Source: UBA9715 sp045614225
Lineage (GTDB): Bacteria; Actinomycetota; Coriobacteriia; Coriobacteriales; Eggerthellaceae
Reading direction: 5' to 3'
DNA: 64,000 nucleotides
NCBI GenBank assembly: GCA_045614225.1
Contig: JAZLCO010000022.1
Span: 1-64,000 of the forward strand
Shown here: piece after piece, positions 26,312 through 34,805 of the stretch
Position numbering within the stretch: the first letter of the stretch is position 1
Layout: each line of letters starts with the position of its first letter
Program-made: the position numbers and the translations under genes
Notes under the pieces: generated by a model
What the model saw: only the letters and a program-made list of their open reading frames with translations
Told to the model about the DNA's origin: nothing
The model's database searches: none

Positions 26312-27275
26312 ATGTCAGACCGATTGAACATGCCGCTGGAGCACGATTTCAAGTTCTACCAGCGGCGTAAACACGACAAATGGCTCGAGGTGTCGGCTCC
26401 TGCGCCGGCGCTCGAAGGGCCTGTGGCCGATTCGCATGTCCATATCCACATGCTGCCCGACCCCGCATGGGAGCTCGTGCGTTGTGCGGCAAACGGGGTC
26501 GATTTCGTGTGCGAAATCGTCGGACCCATCCGAAGATGGGTCGCTTCCTTTTGGCCAGCTCGCAGTTTGGCGTGAAAGCGCGGCATCGCAAGCCGCATCT
26601 GCTGGGCTGGATGCACGACCGACTGACGTGCGCATTGCCGTCGGCGTGCATCCCCACAATGCCAAGCTCTATACCGATGCAATCGAGAAAGAACTTGTCG
26701 GACGCTTGAGCGACTCTCGCGTTGGGGCACTTGGAGAGATCGGTCTCGACTTCCATTACGATTTGTCGCCGCGCAACGTCCAGCGTGATGTGTTCGTGCG
26801 CCAGGTCAAGCTTGCGAAACAGGCAGGCCTTCCCATCGCGCTGCATTTGCGCGGGGGCGAAGACCCTGAAAAGGACAACGCTCATGCAGAAGCGTTCGGA
26901 ATCCTGCAGGAAATCGGCTTCCCCGAAGCGGGAACGCTGCTGCATTGCTGCGCTTTGGGGCCTGATGAGCTTGCGCCTTGGGTAGAAGCTGGTTGCTCTA
27001 TCGCATACGGGGGCGCGCTCACGTTCAAAAGCGCTATCGATGCCCGCGAGGGCGCGAAGATCGTGCCGCTCGACCATTTGATGGTCGAAACCGATTCACC
27101 GTACATGACGCCTGAGCCCATGCGCGGAACAGCTTGTACGCCAGCGCATGTGGTGTTCACGGCCGCGCGCCTGGCAGAGGTTCGTGGAATCGAGCCGGGC
27201 GACGAGCGACGCATGTTCTTGGAGCAGTTGCATGACAACACCTTGTCATTTTATGCAGGGGGCGATGAAGCATGA
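26312..27275 (+). pseudogene. tatD: TatD-family metal-dependent hydrolase, interrupted by a one-base frameshift
   Basis: The N-terminal part (ATG at 26312, GAGAAGG upstream) encodes the ADSHVHIH metal motif and continues to V-C-E-I-V. It then runs into stop codons in frame (26573-26575). Removing one G from the GG at 26522-26523 restores V-D-P-S-E-D and joins it to a frame that continues with VGVHPHNA, 'ALGEIGLDFHYD', ALHLRGGED, LLHCCA and ETDSPYM, all TatD motifs, to 27275. So the gene is a full-length TatD hydrolase with a +1 base around 26521-26523. There is no slippery sequence to suggest programmed shifting. It is either a recent mutation or a sequencing error. The end overlaps the next ATG by 4 bp (ATGA). 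Confidence 0.88.
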
Positions 27276-28090
27276 AACGCGTGATCGTTGTGGGATCGCC
27301 GCGCTCGAAAGGACGCAGCGCGCATTTGGCCGAGATGCTGTTCGAGGCAAACATCGACGAATGCCCGGAGGACGAGATCTTCCTCGTACCTGTGTCCGAG
27401 GTCGAAATAGGGCCTTGCATCGGCTGCGGAGCATGCCGCAAGAAGATGGAGGTCATTTCGCGTGACGAGGACGGCAACGAGGTGTCGGAGTCAAAGCATC
27501 GTTGCGTTTTCGACGACGACATGCAGACGCTCTACGACTTGCTGGATGACGCAGATGAGCTGATTGTCGTCTCGCCGATCTACTTCTCAGGCGCGCCTGC
27601 TCCCATGAAATGCGTGCTCGACCGCCTGCAACCTTATTTCTGGGCAAGCAGGGAAGTGTCTCTCGAGGAGCGCCTCGCAAATAAACGTCCGGCAACGTTG
27701 CACATCGTCGGCGAAGGTAACGATCCGCATGGGTTCGATCCGCTTGTGAGCGAAGTGCGCAGCGCCACGGCTGTTGCGGGTTTCAGGCTCGAGCGCGTAC
27801 TCGACTGGGTTGGCAAGATCGATGAATTGGGAGAAATCATCGCCGAAGCCACCGTGGTCGAAATCGTTCAAGGCGGGCAAAAGACGACAGAAAGCGAAGT
27901 TCAGAATCGTCCGAAAGCAACTTCTGCCGAAAGGCCGAAACTCGACCTGAGTTCGAGCAAGCGGCCCCGTCGGAGCGCTGACAATAACAGGAAACCAGCC
28001 CAACAAGGGAAGAAGGGCAATACCCAAAAGGGCGAGCGAAAAGGCTCCCATCAGAGTAAGCAACAAGGGAAAGGCAAACGTCGTGGATAG
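27272..28090 (+). CDS. Flavodoxin-fold NAD(P)H-dependent FMN reductase / iron-sulfur flavoprotein with basic tail
   Basis: Residues 1-190 are a flavodoxin-like NADPH-dependent FMN reductase domain. The phosphate loop 'GSPRSKGRSAHL' lies at 8-19, a C-I-G-C-G-A-C cluster near 50-56 resembles the iron-sulfur flavoprotein signature, and 'SPIYFSGAPAPMK' provides the flavin ring loop. The last 75 residues are a low-complexity Lys/Arg/Gln/Ser tail of the kind that binds nucleic acid or ribosomes. That tail is unusual for the family. It overlaps tatD by ATGA, and its stop lies 68 bp before the rsmA start chosen here. Electron donor and acceptor unknown. Confidence 0.8.
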   Translation: MKRVIVVGSPRSKGRSAHLAEMLFEANIDECPEDEIFLVPVSEVEIGPCIGCGACRKKMEVISRDEDGNEVSESKHRCVFDDDMQTLYDLLDDADELIVVSPIYFSGAPAPMKCVLDRLQPYFWASREVSLEERLANKRPATLHIVGEGNDPHGFDPLVSEVRSATAVAGFRLERVLDWVGKIDELGEIIAEATVVEIVQGGQKTTESEVQNRPKATSAERPKLDLSSSKRPRRSADNNRKPAQQGKKGNTQKGERKGSHQSKQQGKGKRRG

Positions 28091-28157
28091 TAGCGACCGA
28101 AGTTCCGATCGAAGTACCATCCGAAGTTCCAATCAGGGAGAGGATCACGGCTCCGTC

Positions 28158-29090
28158 ATGAGCGCCGACCGATTATCCCCCCTGGCAACCCCCTCGGCCA
28201 CGCGCGAGGTTCTCGAGCGCCATAGCCTCTACACCAAATACGCCCTCGGGCAAAACTTCCTCGTCAACGACGACATCATCAAAAAGATCGTCGAGCTCGG
28301 CGATGTCCAGCCGTCCGACCATGTGCTGGAAGTTGGGCCGGGCATCGGCACGCTTACGGCTGCGCTGTTGAAATGCGCGGGTCATGTAACGTCGATCGAG
28401 ATGGACTACGATCTGCCTGCTGTCCTGACAGACACCCTCGATCAATGGGAAGACCGTTTCACTCTGCTGCGCATGAATGCGCTCGACGTGACGGTCAACG
28501 ACATCGAACAGCTGGATGATGCTCCTATTGGCGAAGTCAGCGCGGAAGCGATGCCCAACAAACTCGTGTCGAATCTTCCTTATGCTGTAGCTGCGACGGT
28601 CACTCTCGACTACCTGCAGAAATTCGACTCGATCGACAGCGCGACCATCATGGTCCAGCGTGAAGTTGCCGAACGTATGATGGCGAAGCCCGGCACGAAA
28701 ACATACGGCGCCTACACGGTGAAGCTTTCTATGTACGCGAAGCCCGTGGGTCATTTCTCCGTGAGCTCGGGCAACTTCTTCCCGCCTCCGCGCGTCGAGA
28801 GCACGGTCATTCGACTTGACCGGCAGATTGCGTACGACAAAGATGGGCGCGAGCTGACATCAGACGAGCTGAAGGCTGTTTGCATGATGGCCGATGCCGC
28901 TTTCGCCACGAGGCGCAAGACGCTCTCGAATTCGTGCAAGACGCATTTCTCCGGGCGGGGCGACATCGTTGAGCGATTGCCGCAGATATTCGAGCAAGCT
29001 AATGTCGACCCGCGTCGTCGTGGCGAAACGCTTGACCAGCGCGAGTTCATTCAGCTGGGTTTGGCGCTTCACAGAAGCGAGATCGCATAA
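28158..29090 (+). CDS. rsmA: 16S rRNA dimethyladenosine transferase
   Basis: RsmA (KsgA) dimethylates A1518 and A1519 in 16S rRNA. Motifs are GQNFLVNDDI, the SAM loop 'VLEVGPGIGTLT' and N-L-P-Y, with a C-terminal helical domain. From ATG 28158 the protein has 310 residues. An alternative GTG at 28083 has a better-placed GGGAAAGG and would add 25 Ser/Asp/Arg residues overlapping the end of the previous gene. The DNA there is a 12-bp triplicate (CGAAGTTCC-type), so I prefer the ATG, with modest certainty on the start. It is probably in an operon with tatD and the FMN reductase. Confidence 0.9.
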   Translation: MSADRLSPLATPSATREVLERHSLYTKYALGQNFLVNDDIIKKIVELGDVQPSDHVLEVGPGIGTLTAALLKCAGHVTSIEMDYDLPAVLTDTLDQWEDRFTLLRMNALDVTVNDIEQLDDAPIGEVSAEAMPNKLVSNLPYAVAATVTLDYLQKFDSIDSATIMVQREVAERMMAKPGTKTYGAYTVKLSMYAKPVGHFSVSSGNFFPPPRVESTVIRLDRQIAYDKDGRELTSDELKAVCMMADAAFATRRKTLSNSCKTHFSGRGDIVERLPQIFEQANVDPRRRGETLDQREFIQLGLALHRSEIA

Positions 29091-29178
29091 ACCACGAGTC
29101 GAGTGCGATTCGCGGGGTTCTGACAGCACAAATAAGAGGCACTGCCGCAAAAATCGTGCGCCTGCGCGGTTTACCCGC

Positions 29179-29184
29179 TATAAT
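29179..29184 (+). promoter_or_regulatory. -10 box of the symporter gene
   Basis: A consensus TATAAT lies 77 bp before the ATG; no good -35 is seen. The implied leader contains the hairpin at 29210-29239. Confidence 0.55.
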
Positions 29185-29209
29185 GGCATGACGTTTTAAA
29201 GGGGAAAGC

Positions 29210-29239
29210 GCACTTCAGCGCATTAAAGCGATGAAGTGC
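29210..29239 (+). promoter_or_regulatory. Leader hairpin upstream of the sodium symporter
   Basis: GCACTTCA (29210-29217) pairs with TGAAGTGC (29232-29239), and CGC/GCG pairs inside the loop. It lies in the predicted 5' leader, 22 bp before the start, with AAGGGG between. No riboswitch family is recognised. Confidence 0.45.
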
Positions 29240-29261
29240 ATGACATAAAAGGGGACACGAA

Positions 29262-30644
29262 ATGGCACAGCAGAAATCGCATGCCCAGCACGAGCGCTCC
29301 GCCTGGTCGGGCAAGCTCGCGTTCATCTTGGCTGGTGCGGCAAGCGCCGTCGGCCTGGGAAACCTCTGGCGTTTCCCGACGCTCGCAGCCAAGTACGGCG
29401 GCGGCATGTTCATCCTCACGTACTTCATACTGGCGTTCACGTTTGGCATCTCGTTGCTGCTGCTCGAGACGGCGCTCGGCCGCCGCACGAAGCAGTCCGT
29501 CATCGGCGCCTACAGCACGTTCAATAAAAAGTGGAAGTTCGTGGGCATCTTGGCGACTGCTGTGCCGTTCATCATCACGCCGTACTATTGCATCATCGGC
29601 GGTTGGGTAACGAAGTACCTGGTCAGCTATGTTGCCGAAGGTGCAGATGCTGTTGCAGCCGAAGGGTTCTTCGGCGGCTTCATCACCGACCCGGTTTTCA
29701 CCTACGTGTTCATGGTCATCTTCATGCTGCTGTGCATCGGCGTGTGCGCACTCGGCGTCAAGAACGGCATCGAGAAAGCCAACATGGTCATGATGCCGCT
29801 GTTGCTCATCATGGCGGTAGGCATCTCCATCTTCGTGCTCATGCAGCCCGGCGCGCTCGAGGGCGCGGCGTACTACCTGGTTCCCGATTTCAGCAAGTTC
29901 TCGCCTGACCTGGTCATCAACGCACTTGGCCAGATGTTCTACAGCTTGTCGCTGGCCATGGGCATCATGGTCACCTACGGCAGCTACCTCGACAAGAAGG
30001 AAAACCTTTCCGAGTCCGTTGCCAGCATCGCCGGCTTCGACCTCGTCGTGTCGTTCCTCGCCGGTCTCATGATCGTCCCTGCCGCCTTCATGGCCCTTGG
30101 CCTGGGCGAGGGTGGCACCATGGCCGCTGGTCCGTCGCTCATGTTCGTGACGCTGCCCACCGTGTTTGACGGCATGGGTGGTGCAGCCCAGATCATCGGC
30201 ATCGTGTTCTTCGTGCTGGTGCTCTTTGCGGCTGCGACGAGCGCTATCTCCCTTATCGAGGCATGCACATCGATCATCCAGGACGGCACGCATTGGTCGC
30301 GCGGCAAGTCGCTGTTCGCGTTCTCAGTGTTCCTGATCGCTGCGGGTGCTTTCATCAACGCTGGCTACAACGTGCTCATCTGGATTGAGCCGCTTGGTCC
30401 GGGTACGCAGCTGCTCGACTTCTTCGACTTCCTGTCCAACTCGGTCATGATGCCGATTGTCGCACTGCTCACCTGCATCTTCGTCGGCTGGATCATCAAG
30501 CCGAAGGAGATCATCAACGAGGTGCGCGTCTCGAGCAAGTTCAAGCTCGCTGGTCCTTGGACCGTCATGATTAAGTACATCGCGCCCGTTCTGGTCATCG
30601 CCATCCTCGTGGCCAACGTGCTGCCCATGATCTTCCCAGCGTAA
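29262..30644 (+). CDS. Neurotransmitter:sodium symporter (NSS/SNF) family transporter
   Basis: A 460-residue polytopic inner-membrane protein with about 11-12 helices that should import an amino acid or similar small amine with sodium. The N-terminal 'AGAASAVGLGNLWRFPTLA' is the hallmark helix-1 region that forms the sodium and substrate sites of LeuT-type carriers. AAGGGG precedes the ATG. It stands alone between rsmA and ychF with its own promoter and a strong terminator. Substrate cannot be read from sequence. Confidence 0.92.
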   Translation: MAQQKSHAQHERSAWSGKLAFILAGAASAVGLGNLWRFPTLAAKYGGGMFILTYFILAFTFGISLLLLETALGRRTKQSVIGAYSTFNKKWKFVGILATAVPFIITPYYCIIGGWVTKYLVSYVAEGADAVAAEGFFGGFITDPVFTYVFMVIFMLLCIGVCALGVKNGIEKANMVMMPLLLIMAVGISIFVLMQPGALEGAAYYLVPDFSKFSPDLVINALGQMFYSLSLAMGIMVTYGSYLDKKENLSESVASIAGFDLVVSFLAGLMIVPAAFMALGLGEGGTMAAGPSLMFVTLPTVFDGMGGAAQIIGIVFFVLVLFAAATSAISLIEACTSIIQDGTHWSRGKSLFAFSVFLIAAGAFINAGYNVLIWIEPLGPGTQLLDFFDFLSNSVMMPIVALLTCIFVGWIIKPKEIINEVRVSSKFKLAGPWTVMIKYIAPVLVIAILVANVLPMIFPA

Positions 30645-30673
30645 CCAGCGCGCACGATTGCTGTTATCATGTG

Positions 30674-30701
30674 GGACGGCGCTTTAAGCGCCGTCCTTTT
30701 T
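30674..30701 (+). terminator. Intrinsic terminator after the symporter gene
   Basis: A 10-bp perfect GC-rich stem (30674-30683 with 30687-30696), 3-base loop and TTTTT. Confidence 0.93.
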
Positions 30702-30712
30702 GATTGAAGTCA

Positions 30713-30741
30713 CGCCAAAAGGGACCGTCTCTTTTGGTGCG
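30713..30741. repeat. REP-like imperfect palindrome upstream of ychF
   Basis: CGCCAAAAG and CTTTTGGTG pair around a GGACCGTCT core. The unit resembles the one at 15305-15334 and overlaps the likely ychF leader. Confidence 0.4.
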
Positions 30742-30760
30742 TTTGGAATGGAGATAGACA

Positions 30761-31825
30761 ATGGCACTTTCCATCGGAATCGTCGGATTGCCCAATGTGG
30801 GGAAGTCGACGCTGTTCAATGCGCTCACCAGCAACAACGCTCTTGCTGCGAACTACCCGTTCGCGACAATCGAGCCCAACGTGGGTGTCGTGCCCGTGCC
30901 CGACGCGCGTCTCGAAGAGCTTGCCAAGATCGACAATCCGGCACAGATCGTGCCAGCGACGGTCGAGTTCGTCGACATCGCTGGTTTGGTTGCGGGTGCA
31001 TCGCGCGGTGAGGGCTTGGGCAACCAATTCCTTGCGAATATCCGCGAGACCGATGCGATTTGCGAAGTTGTTCGCTTCTTCAGCGATCCCGACGTTGTAC
31101 ACGTCGATGGCAAGGTGAACCCATCGAGCGACGTCGAGACGATTAAGACCGAGCTCATCCTGGCCGACATGGGCACCATCGAGAAAGCTCTTCCGCGTCT
31201 CGAGAAGGAGGCGAAGCGCGACAAGGCGTCAGCCGCGAAGCTCGAGGTTGCCAAAAAGGTGCTCGAAGGCCTGAACGAAGGTCATCGCGCTCGCACGCTC
31301 AATTTGAGCAAGGAAGAGCAAGAGGCGGTTTATGACCTGCACCTGCTGACCATGAAGCCGATTCTGTACGTTGCCAACGTCGACGAAGACCAGGTAACGG
31401 CAGACCTTGCTGAAATCGACGGTTGCGCACCTGTGCCCATCAGCGCGAAGATCGAGGCTGACTTGGCCGAGATGGACCCGGAGGAAGCGCAGATCTTCCT
31501 CGAGGAAATGGGCTTGTCCGAAAGCGGCCTTGCCCGCTTGGCGCGCGAGGCGTATCACCTGCTGGGGTTGCAGAGCTACTTCACGAGCGGCGAGAAGGAA
31601 ACGAAAGCCTGGACCATCCCCATCGGCGCAAAGGCGCCGCAGGCCGCTGGCGTCATCCACACCGACTTTGAGCGCGGCTTCATCAAAGCCGAGACCGCAA
31701 GCTACGAAGACTATGTGGCGCTCGGCGGCGAGAAGGGCTGCCGCGATGCTGGCAAGCTTCGTCAGGAAGGCAAAGAGTACGTGGTGCAGGACGGCGATGT
31801 CATGCACTTCAAGTTCAACGTTTAG
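30761..31825 (+). CDS. ychF: Ribosome-associated P-loop ATPase YchF
   Basis: A 354-residue TRAFAC-class protein of the OBG family that binds ribosomes and hydrolyses ATP in stress and redox regulation. G1 motif GLPNVGKST lies at 8-16, DIAGLV is the G3 motif, a coiled-coil insertion follows, and the C-terminal TGS domain carries 'IPIGAKAPQAAGVIHTDF'. GGAG lies 8 bp before the ATG. Full length and intact. Confidence 0.95.
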   Translation: MALSIGIVGLPNVGKSTLFNALTSNNALAANYPFATIEPNVGVVPVPDARLEELAKIDNPAQIVPATVEFVDIAGLVAGASRGEGLGNQFLANIRETDAICEVVRFFSDPDVVHVDGKVNPSSDVETIKTELILADMGTIEKALPRLEKEAKRDKASAAKLEVAKKVLEGLNEGHRARTLNLSKEEQEAVYDLHLLTMKPILYVANVDEDQVTADLAEIDGCAPVPISAKIEADLAEMDPEEAQIFLEEMGLSESGLARLAREAYHLLGLQSYFTSGEKETKAWTIPIGAKAPQAAGVIHTDFERGFIKAETASYEDYVALGGEKGCRDAGKLRQEGKEYVVQDGDVMHFKFNV

Positions 31826-31912
31826 TGCTTGCAGTGCCGTAACAAAGGTGTGCGTATAAGTGGACTGCGCAACATGCTGGTTGAGTAAATGTGTAGGTCC
31901 TAAAAAAAGTTC

Positions 31913-31941
31913 TTGACCAGCCTTGCAGGTCGAAGTATATT
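31913..31941 (+). promoter_or_regulatory. Strong sigma-70-type promoter of the tRNA genes
   Basis: TTGACC (31913-31918), 17-bp spacer and TATATT (31936-31941), ending 19 bp before tRNA-Ile. Confidence 0.85.
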
Positions 31942-31960
31942 ATCTAGGCACTTTTTGCAC

Positions 31961-32037
<77 letters not shown>

Positions 32038-32047
32038 TTTTTGCGAT

Positions 32048-32087
32048 AAACGCTCCACCGTGAGCCGAGTTTGCCGGTGGAGCGTTT
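32048..32087 (+). other. 13-bp hairpin between the two tRNA genes
   Basis: 32048-32060 pairs perfectly with 32075-32087. No T tract follows. It could separate the two tRNAs by processing or act as a weak terminator. Confidence 0.6.
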
Positions 32088-32143
32088 ATTACTACCTGGA
32101 GCAAAAGTGTCGCACCTGGCCCCAGCCAGGAGCGCAAACATAT

Positions 32144-32219
32144 GGGGCATTAGCTCAGCTGGGAGAGCGCGGGCTTTGCAAGCCTGAGGTCAGGGGTTCG
32201 ATCCCCCTATGCTCCACCA
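32144..32219 (+). tRNA. tRNA-Ala (TGC), integration target
   Basis: A 76-nt cloverleaf with encoded CCA. Acceptor GGGGCAT pairs with ATGCTCC (one G-U), and the anticodon is TGC in loop TTTGCAA. Its 3' part is duplicated at 36030-36049 and 42211-42255, so it is the attachment gene of mobile elements. Confidence 0.97.
32175..32219 (+). other. Attachment site core inside tRNA-Ala (copy 1)
   Basis: The stretch from the anticodon loop to CCA (45 bp) recurs without change at 42211-42255. Its last 20 bp (32200-32219) recur at 36030-36049. Confidence 0.9.
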
Positions 32220-32229
32220 CGAATCTGCT

Positions 32230-32256
32230 GGTCAGCGCTTCGGCGCTGACCTTTTT
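32230..32256 (+). terminator. Terminator restoring tRNA-Ala ending (element A)
   Basis: A 9-bp perfect stem with a stable TTCG loop (32230-32238, 32243-32251), then TTTTT, 10 bp after tRNA-Ala. Confidence 0.92.
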
Positions 32257-32266
32257 GCCGGCAAAA

Positions 32267-32294
32267 ACCGACTTCCAACCGACATTTTACCGAC
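32267..32294 (+). repeat. Three ACCGAC hexamers phased at 11 bp
   Basis: ACCGAC occurs at 32267, 32278 and 32289, exactly one helical turn apart, just inside the left end of element A. This suggests integrase arm-type or excisionase binding sites. Confidence 0.6.
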
Positions 32295-32691
32295 CTACTC
32301 TCAAGAAGTGAAGACGGTTTTCGCCCAAATTTCGAGGCTTGCTATCGCCATGGCGGGGGCAAGGGTTTTCCACAATCGGCACGGCGAGGGCATAGGCGAC
32401 GCCATGGCGGCAGCATAGGTGTCGCTGCGGCGACGGCAACGCGCCCGTTGCTATCGTCGTGGCGACATCTACTATTGGTTTATCTGAAATCAAATCAAAA
32501 CTATCTCCGCGGCGCCGATTCCGGGTTTCTCCAACCGCCGGCAACGTGTCGAAGGCGTTGCCTTCTCGCCCGAATGCGGCACCAGCGATTCCCGAAACGG
32601 GGAAATGAGTTCCCAGAACGGTCCTTTTTTCGTTTTAGCAGGAGATTTAGCATTAAGCTGGCGAGCACCGAGGAACCGAGAGGAGCAGAAG
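32295..32691. other. Gene-free left end of element A with small palindromes
   Basis: No credible gene. It contains CGCCATGGCG twice (32346-32355 and 32400-32409) and GTCGC-TGCG-GCGAC (32421-32434). The layout parallels the repeat-rich stretch ahead of the excisionase-like gene in element C. Confidence 0.5.
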
Positions 32692-32919
32692 ATGCTGAAG
32701 AACGAGCAAGGCGAAGAAGCGAGGATCATCTCCCTGAAAGAGGCCGCCGAGATCCTCGGCTCGTCATACCCGACAGTGCTGAGGATGGCCACGGAAGGCG
32801 ACCTCAAGGCCTTCCGGATGCGCCGTACTTGGCGGACCAGCACGGCGGCATGCGAGGAGTTCATCCAACGCAAGTTCGACGAGCAGGCCCGGGCATGCCA
32901 GTCGATCCAAGCAGACTGA
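32692..32919 (+). CDS. Excisionase-like helix-turn-helix protein (element A)
   Basis: A 75-residue protein of the MerR-like excisionase/'helix-turn-helix domain' family. It has 'ISLKEAAEILGSSYPTVLRM' followed by 'GDLKAFRMRRTWRTS', the recognition helix and wing of small Xis-type DNA-binding proteins. A close homologue begins element C at 42789. GAGGAG lies 6 bp before the ATG. It overlaps the next gene by 25 bp. Likely role: directing excision or repressing the element's left promoter. Confidence 0.8.
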   Translation: MLKNEQGEEARIISLKEAAEILGSSYPTVLRMATEGDLKAFRMRRTWRTSTAACEEFIQRKFDEQARACQSIQAD

Positions 32920-33323
32920 GGCAGGATGGCAGGAGCTTCGCGAGGTACCCGAGCCTGGCGTACTCGACCGTCCAGGACGGGATCACGACCGCGCTCGTCC
33001 AGCGGAAGGTCGGCAGGAACGGGTGGGCCGTGATGGTGGCCCTGTGCCGCAAGGTGTACGGCGACGGAAAGCTCGGCAGGATATCAGCCGAGGAAATCGC
33101 CGCGCGGACGGGCCTTTCGACAGTCCAGGTCGCTCGGGGTATGCGCGAGCTCCGCGAACGGAACGTCATCGTGCCCGTCATGCGGAAGAACTCGAAGGGG
33201 AAACGGTCGTTCGACCGATCGAGCTTCGGCCACGTCGCCCAGTACTGCATTACCACGGAGGTCTGGAGGCAGGTGGCGCTTGCCGACGACGGGCCGCGGG
33301 AACCAGATGACCCCGTGGCATGA
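32895..33323 (+). CDS. Winged-helix DNA-binding protein of mobile element A
   Basis: A 142-residue protein with a replication-initiator-like winged helix: 'GRNGWAVMVALCRKVYGDGK' and 'EEIAARTGLSTVQVARGMRE', then a short wing. The start ATG overlaps the end of the excisionase-like gene, and the paralogue in element C starts at the same relative position (sequence GCATGCCAGTCG in both). It may be a transcription or replication regulator. Function inferred from fold only. Confidence 0.7.
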   Translation: MPVDPSRLRQDGRSFARYPSLAYSTVQDGITTALVQRKVGRNGWAVMVALCRKVYGDGKLGRISAEEIAARTGLSTVQVARGMRELRERNVIVPVMRKNSKGKRSFDRSSFGHVAQYCITTEVWRQVALADDGPREPDDPVA

Positions 33324-33332
33324 AAGGCGAAT

Positions 33333-34526
33333 TCACCCGGCTCTTCCGCCGCGCAGCTTTCCCGGCTCGGCGTACTTGTAAATCCAATCCTCGTCCCAGT
33401 ACTCGCCACGCTCCTCCATGGGGCAGTCGTCGCAGAGATCTTTGGCGGTTTCCATGATGATGTCGAACAGCTCGAGGTCGCGTGCCCACTCCTCGCCGAT
33501 TGCGGACAGGCCGCGCGCGGCGCCGACGATGTTGCCGCAGATCGCGGCCGTCGAGTCGCTGTCGCCGGAGTGGTTCGCCGCAGAACGTATCGCATTCCCG
33601 AAGTCGTCCGCATGCCGCACCGCCGAGAACGCCGCAATGGCGAGCGCTTCCTCTCCGACCCACCCCTGGCCGAGCTTCGCTATGCAGTCGGGGTCGTCTC
33701 CGTTGCCATCCGCCAGGTCGCATGCACGTACGAGCAAGTCGGCTGCATACGCGGACGCGTTAGGGTGGTCTGGGAAGAGGCGGGGCAACGTTGCGGCGCA
33801 TTCGCGCACGATCCCCTCGATGGCACGGCTCGGCACGGGCTCCCCGTCGCATATCCCGTGGGCGCAGCGGCACACGATGTACGCCAACCCCGCCGCCGGG
33901 ATGTAGCCGAGGGGATGGCCGTGCGTGAGCGCCGCGCACTCGGCCGCCCACATGGCCATGTGCTCCGGCTCGTTGTAGAAGAGGCCCACGGGTGCTACGC
34001 GCATGACTCCGCCGCATCCCTTCGAATGGTTTACGGGATGCTGCATCGTGCCATCGCAGCCCGCGCGGATGGAGCTCATGCAGGTGTTGCCGGGCGCGCG
34101 CACGGCGTAGAGCTCGGGCACTTCGGAAAGCCATGTGTCGCCGCGAGCCTCGGTAAACGTCCGGTCCTGGGTGTAGAGCCAGTCACGGTATGTGTAGGCC
34201 GCGTAGCCCGCGGGGTTCGAGGATATACCGCGCAGGTGCTGGCGGGTCATGCCGACGAGTACGGCTGCGGCGGTGAACAGAGTCATCTGGGTGTCGTCGG
34301 ACACGGGGGCGAGCCCGCTTGTCGGGTCGAGCACATACGAGCGGATGCCCTCGGGCCCGTATTTCGCGCGGATGTCGTCCCAGTCGAGGAACTCGACCGC
34401 ATAGCCCAGCGCGTCGCCTGCGGCGCCCCCGACGAGGCAGCCTTGGAAACGGTCGAGGAGGCGCTGCTCGCGGGCCTCGATCCGCTCCCTCAGGCGCTCC
34501 GGCATAGCGTTCATGTCGATTGTCAC
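33333..34526 (-). CDS. ADP-ribosylglycohydrolase family protein
   Basis: A 397-residue protein of the DraG/ARH family, expected to remove ADP-ribose from modified proteins or nucleic acid. Near the N-terminus is 'FQGCLVGGAAGDALGYAVEF', then the S-D-D-T-Q-M magnesium motif, and near the C-terminus G-D-S-D-S-T-A, giving both binuclear metal sites. The GTG at 34526 is chosen because AGGAGG lies 6 bp upstream on the minus strand and homology starts after it. It ends 9 bp from the convergent winged-helix gene. As cargo in a decayed element it may counter an ADP-ribosylating toxin; that is inference. Confidence 0.88.
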   Translation of the reverse strand: MTIDMNAMPERLRERIEAREQRLLDRFQGCLVGGAAGDALGYAVEFLDWDDIRAKYGPEGIRSYVLDPTSGLAPVSDDTQMTLFTAAAVLVGMTRQHLRGISSNPAGYAAYTYRDWLYTQDRTFTEARGDTWLSEVPELYAVRAPGNTCMSSIRAGCDGTMQHPVNHSKGCGGVMRVAPVGLFYNEPEHMAMWAAECAALTHGHPLGYIPAAGLAYIVCRCAHGICDGEPVPSRAIEGIVRECAATLPRLFPDHPNASAYAADLLVRACDLADGNGDDPDCIAKLGQGWVGEEALAIAAFSAVRHADDFGNAIRSAANHSGDSDSTAAICGNIVGAARGLSAIGEEWARDLELFDIIMETAKDLCDDCPMEERGEYWDEDWIYKYAEPGKLRGGRAG

Positions 34527-34582
34527 GGTATTCCTCCTAGATACCCCCAAAAGGCGCTCGATTCCCAAATGAACTAACTTGC

Positions 34583-34750
34583 TTAAAGGATTGCGTCTAT
34601 ATCGTTTTGGTACACCGTTGTTATCTCGAACCTACTAGGTCCATCAGGTGTTTCATATTCGAAAACATAGGCCACACCAGGCTCTAGGACTTCGGCAATT
34701 GTGCCGACCGTCCCGTCTTTTAATCGAATTCTATCGAAGAGCTGCGGCAT
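34583..34750 (-). CDS. DUF4926 small protein
   Basis: A 55-residue protein with 'LFDRIRLKDGTVGTIAEVLE' followed by G-V-A-Y-V-F-E-Y, the DUF4926 SH3-like pattern. Members often sit next to toxin-type genes in mobile DNA and are thought to be immunity or antitoxin-like proteins; no toxin is adjacent here. It lies 56 bp upstream of the ADP-ribosylglycohydrolase on the same strand. Start at 34750 (ATG); an upstream in-frame TTG is possible. Confidence 0.7.
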   Translation of the reverse strand: MPQLFDRIRLKDGTVGTIAEVLEPGVAYVFEYETPDGPSRFEITTVYQNDIDAIL

Positions 34751-34805
34751 GATTAACCTATTCGTCGACAAATGTTGTAACTAGTCTCATTAACAAGAGG
34801 CCCTG

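Noticed and set aside
32144..32219. Possible disruption of tRNA-Ala by insertion
   Set aside because: All arms pair and CCA is encoded; the insertion regenerated the full gene.
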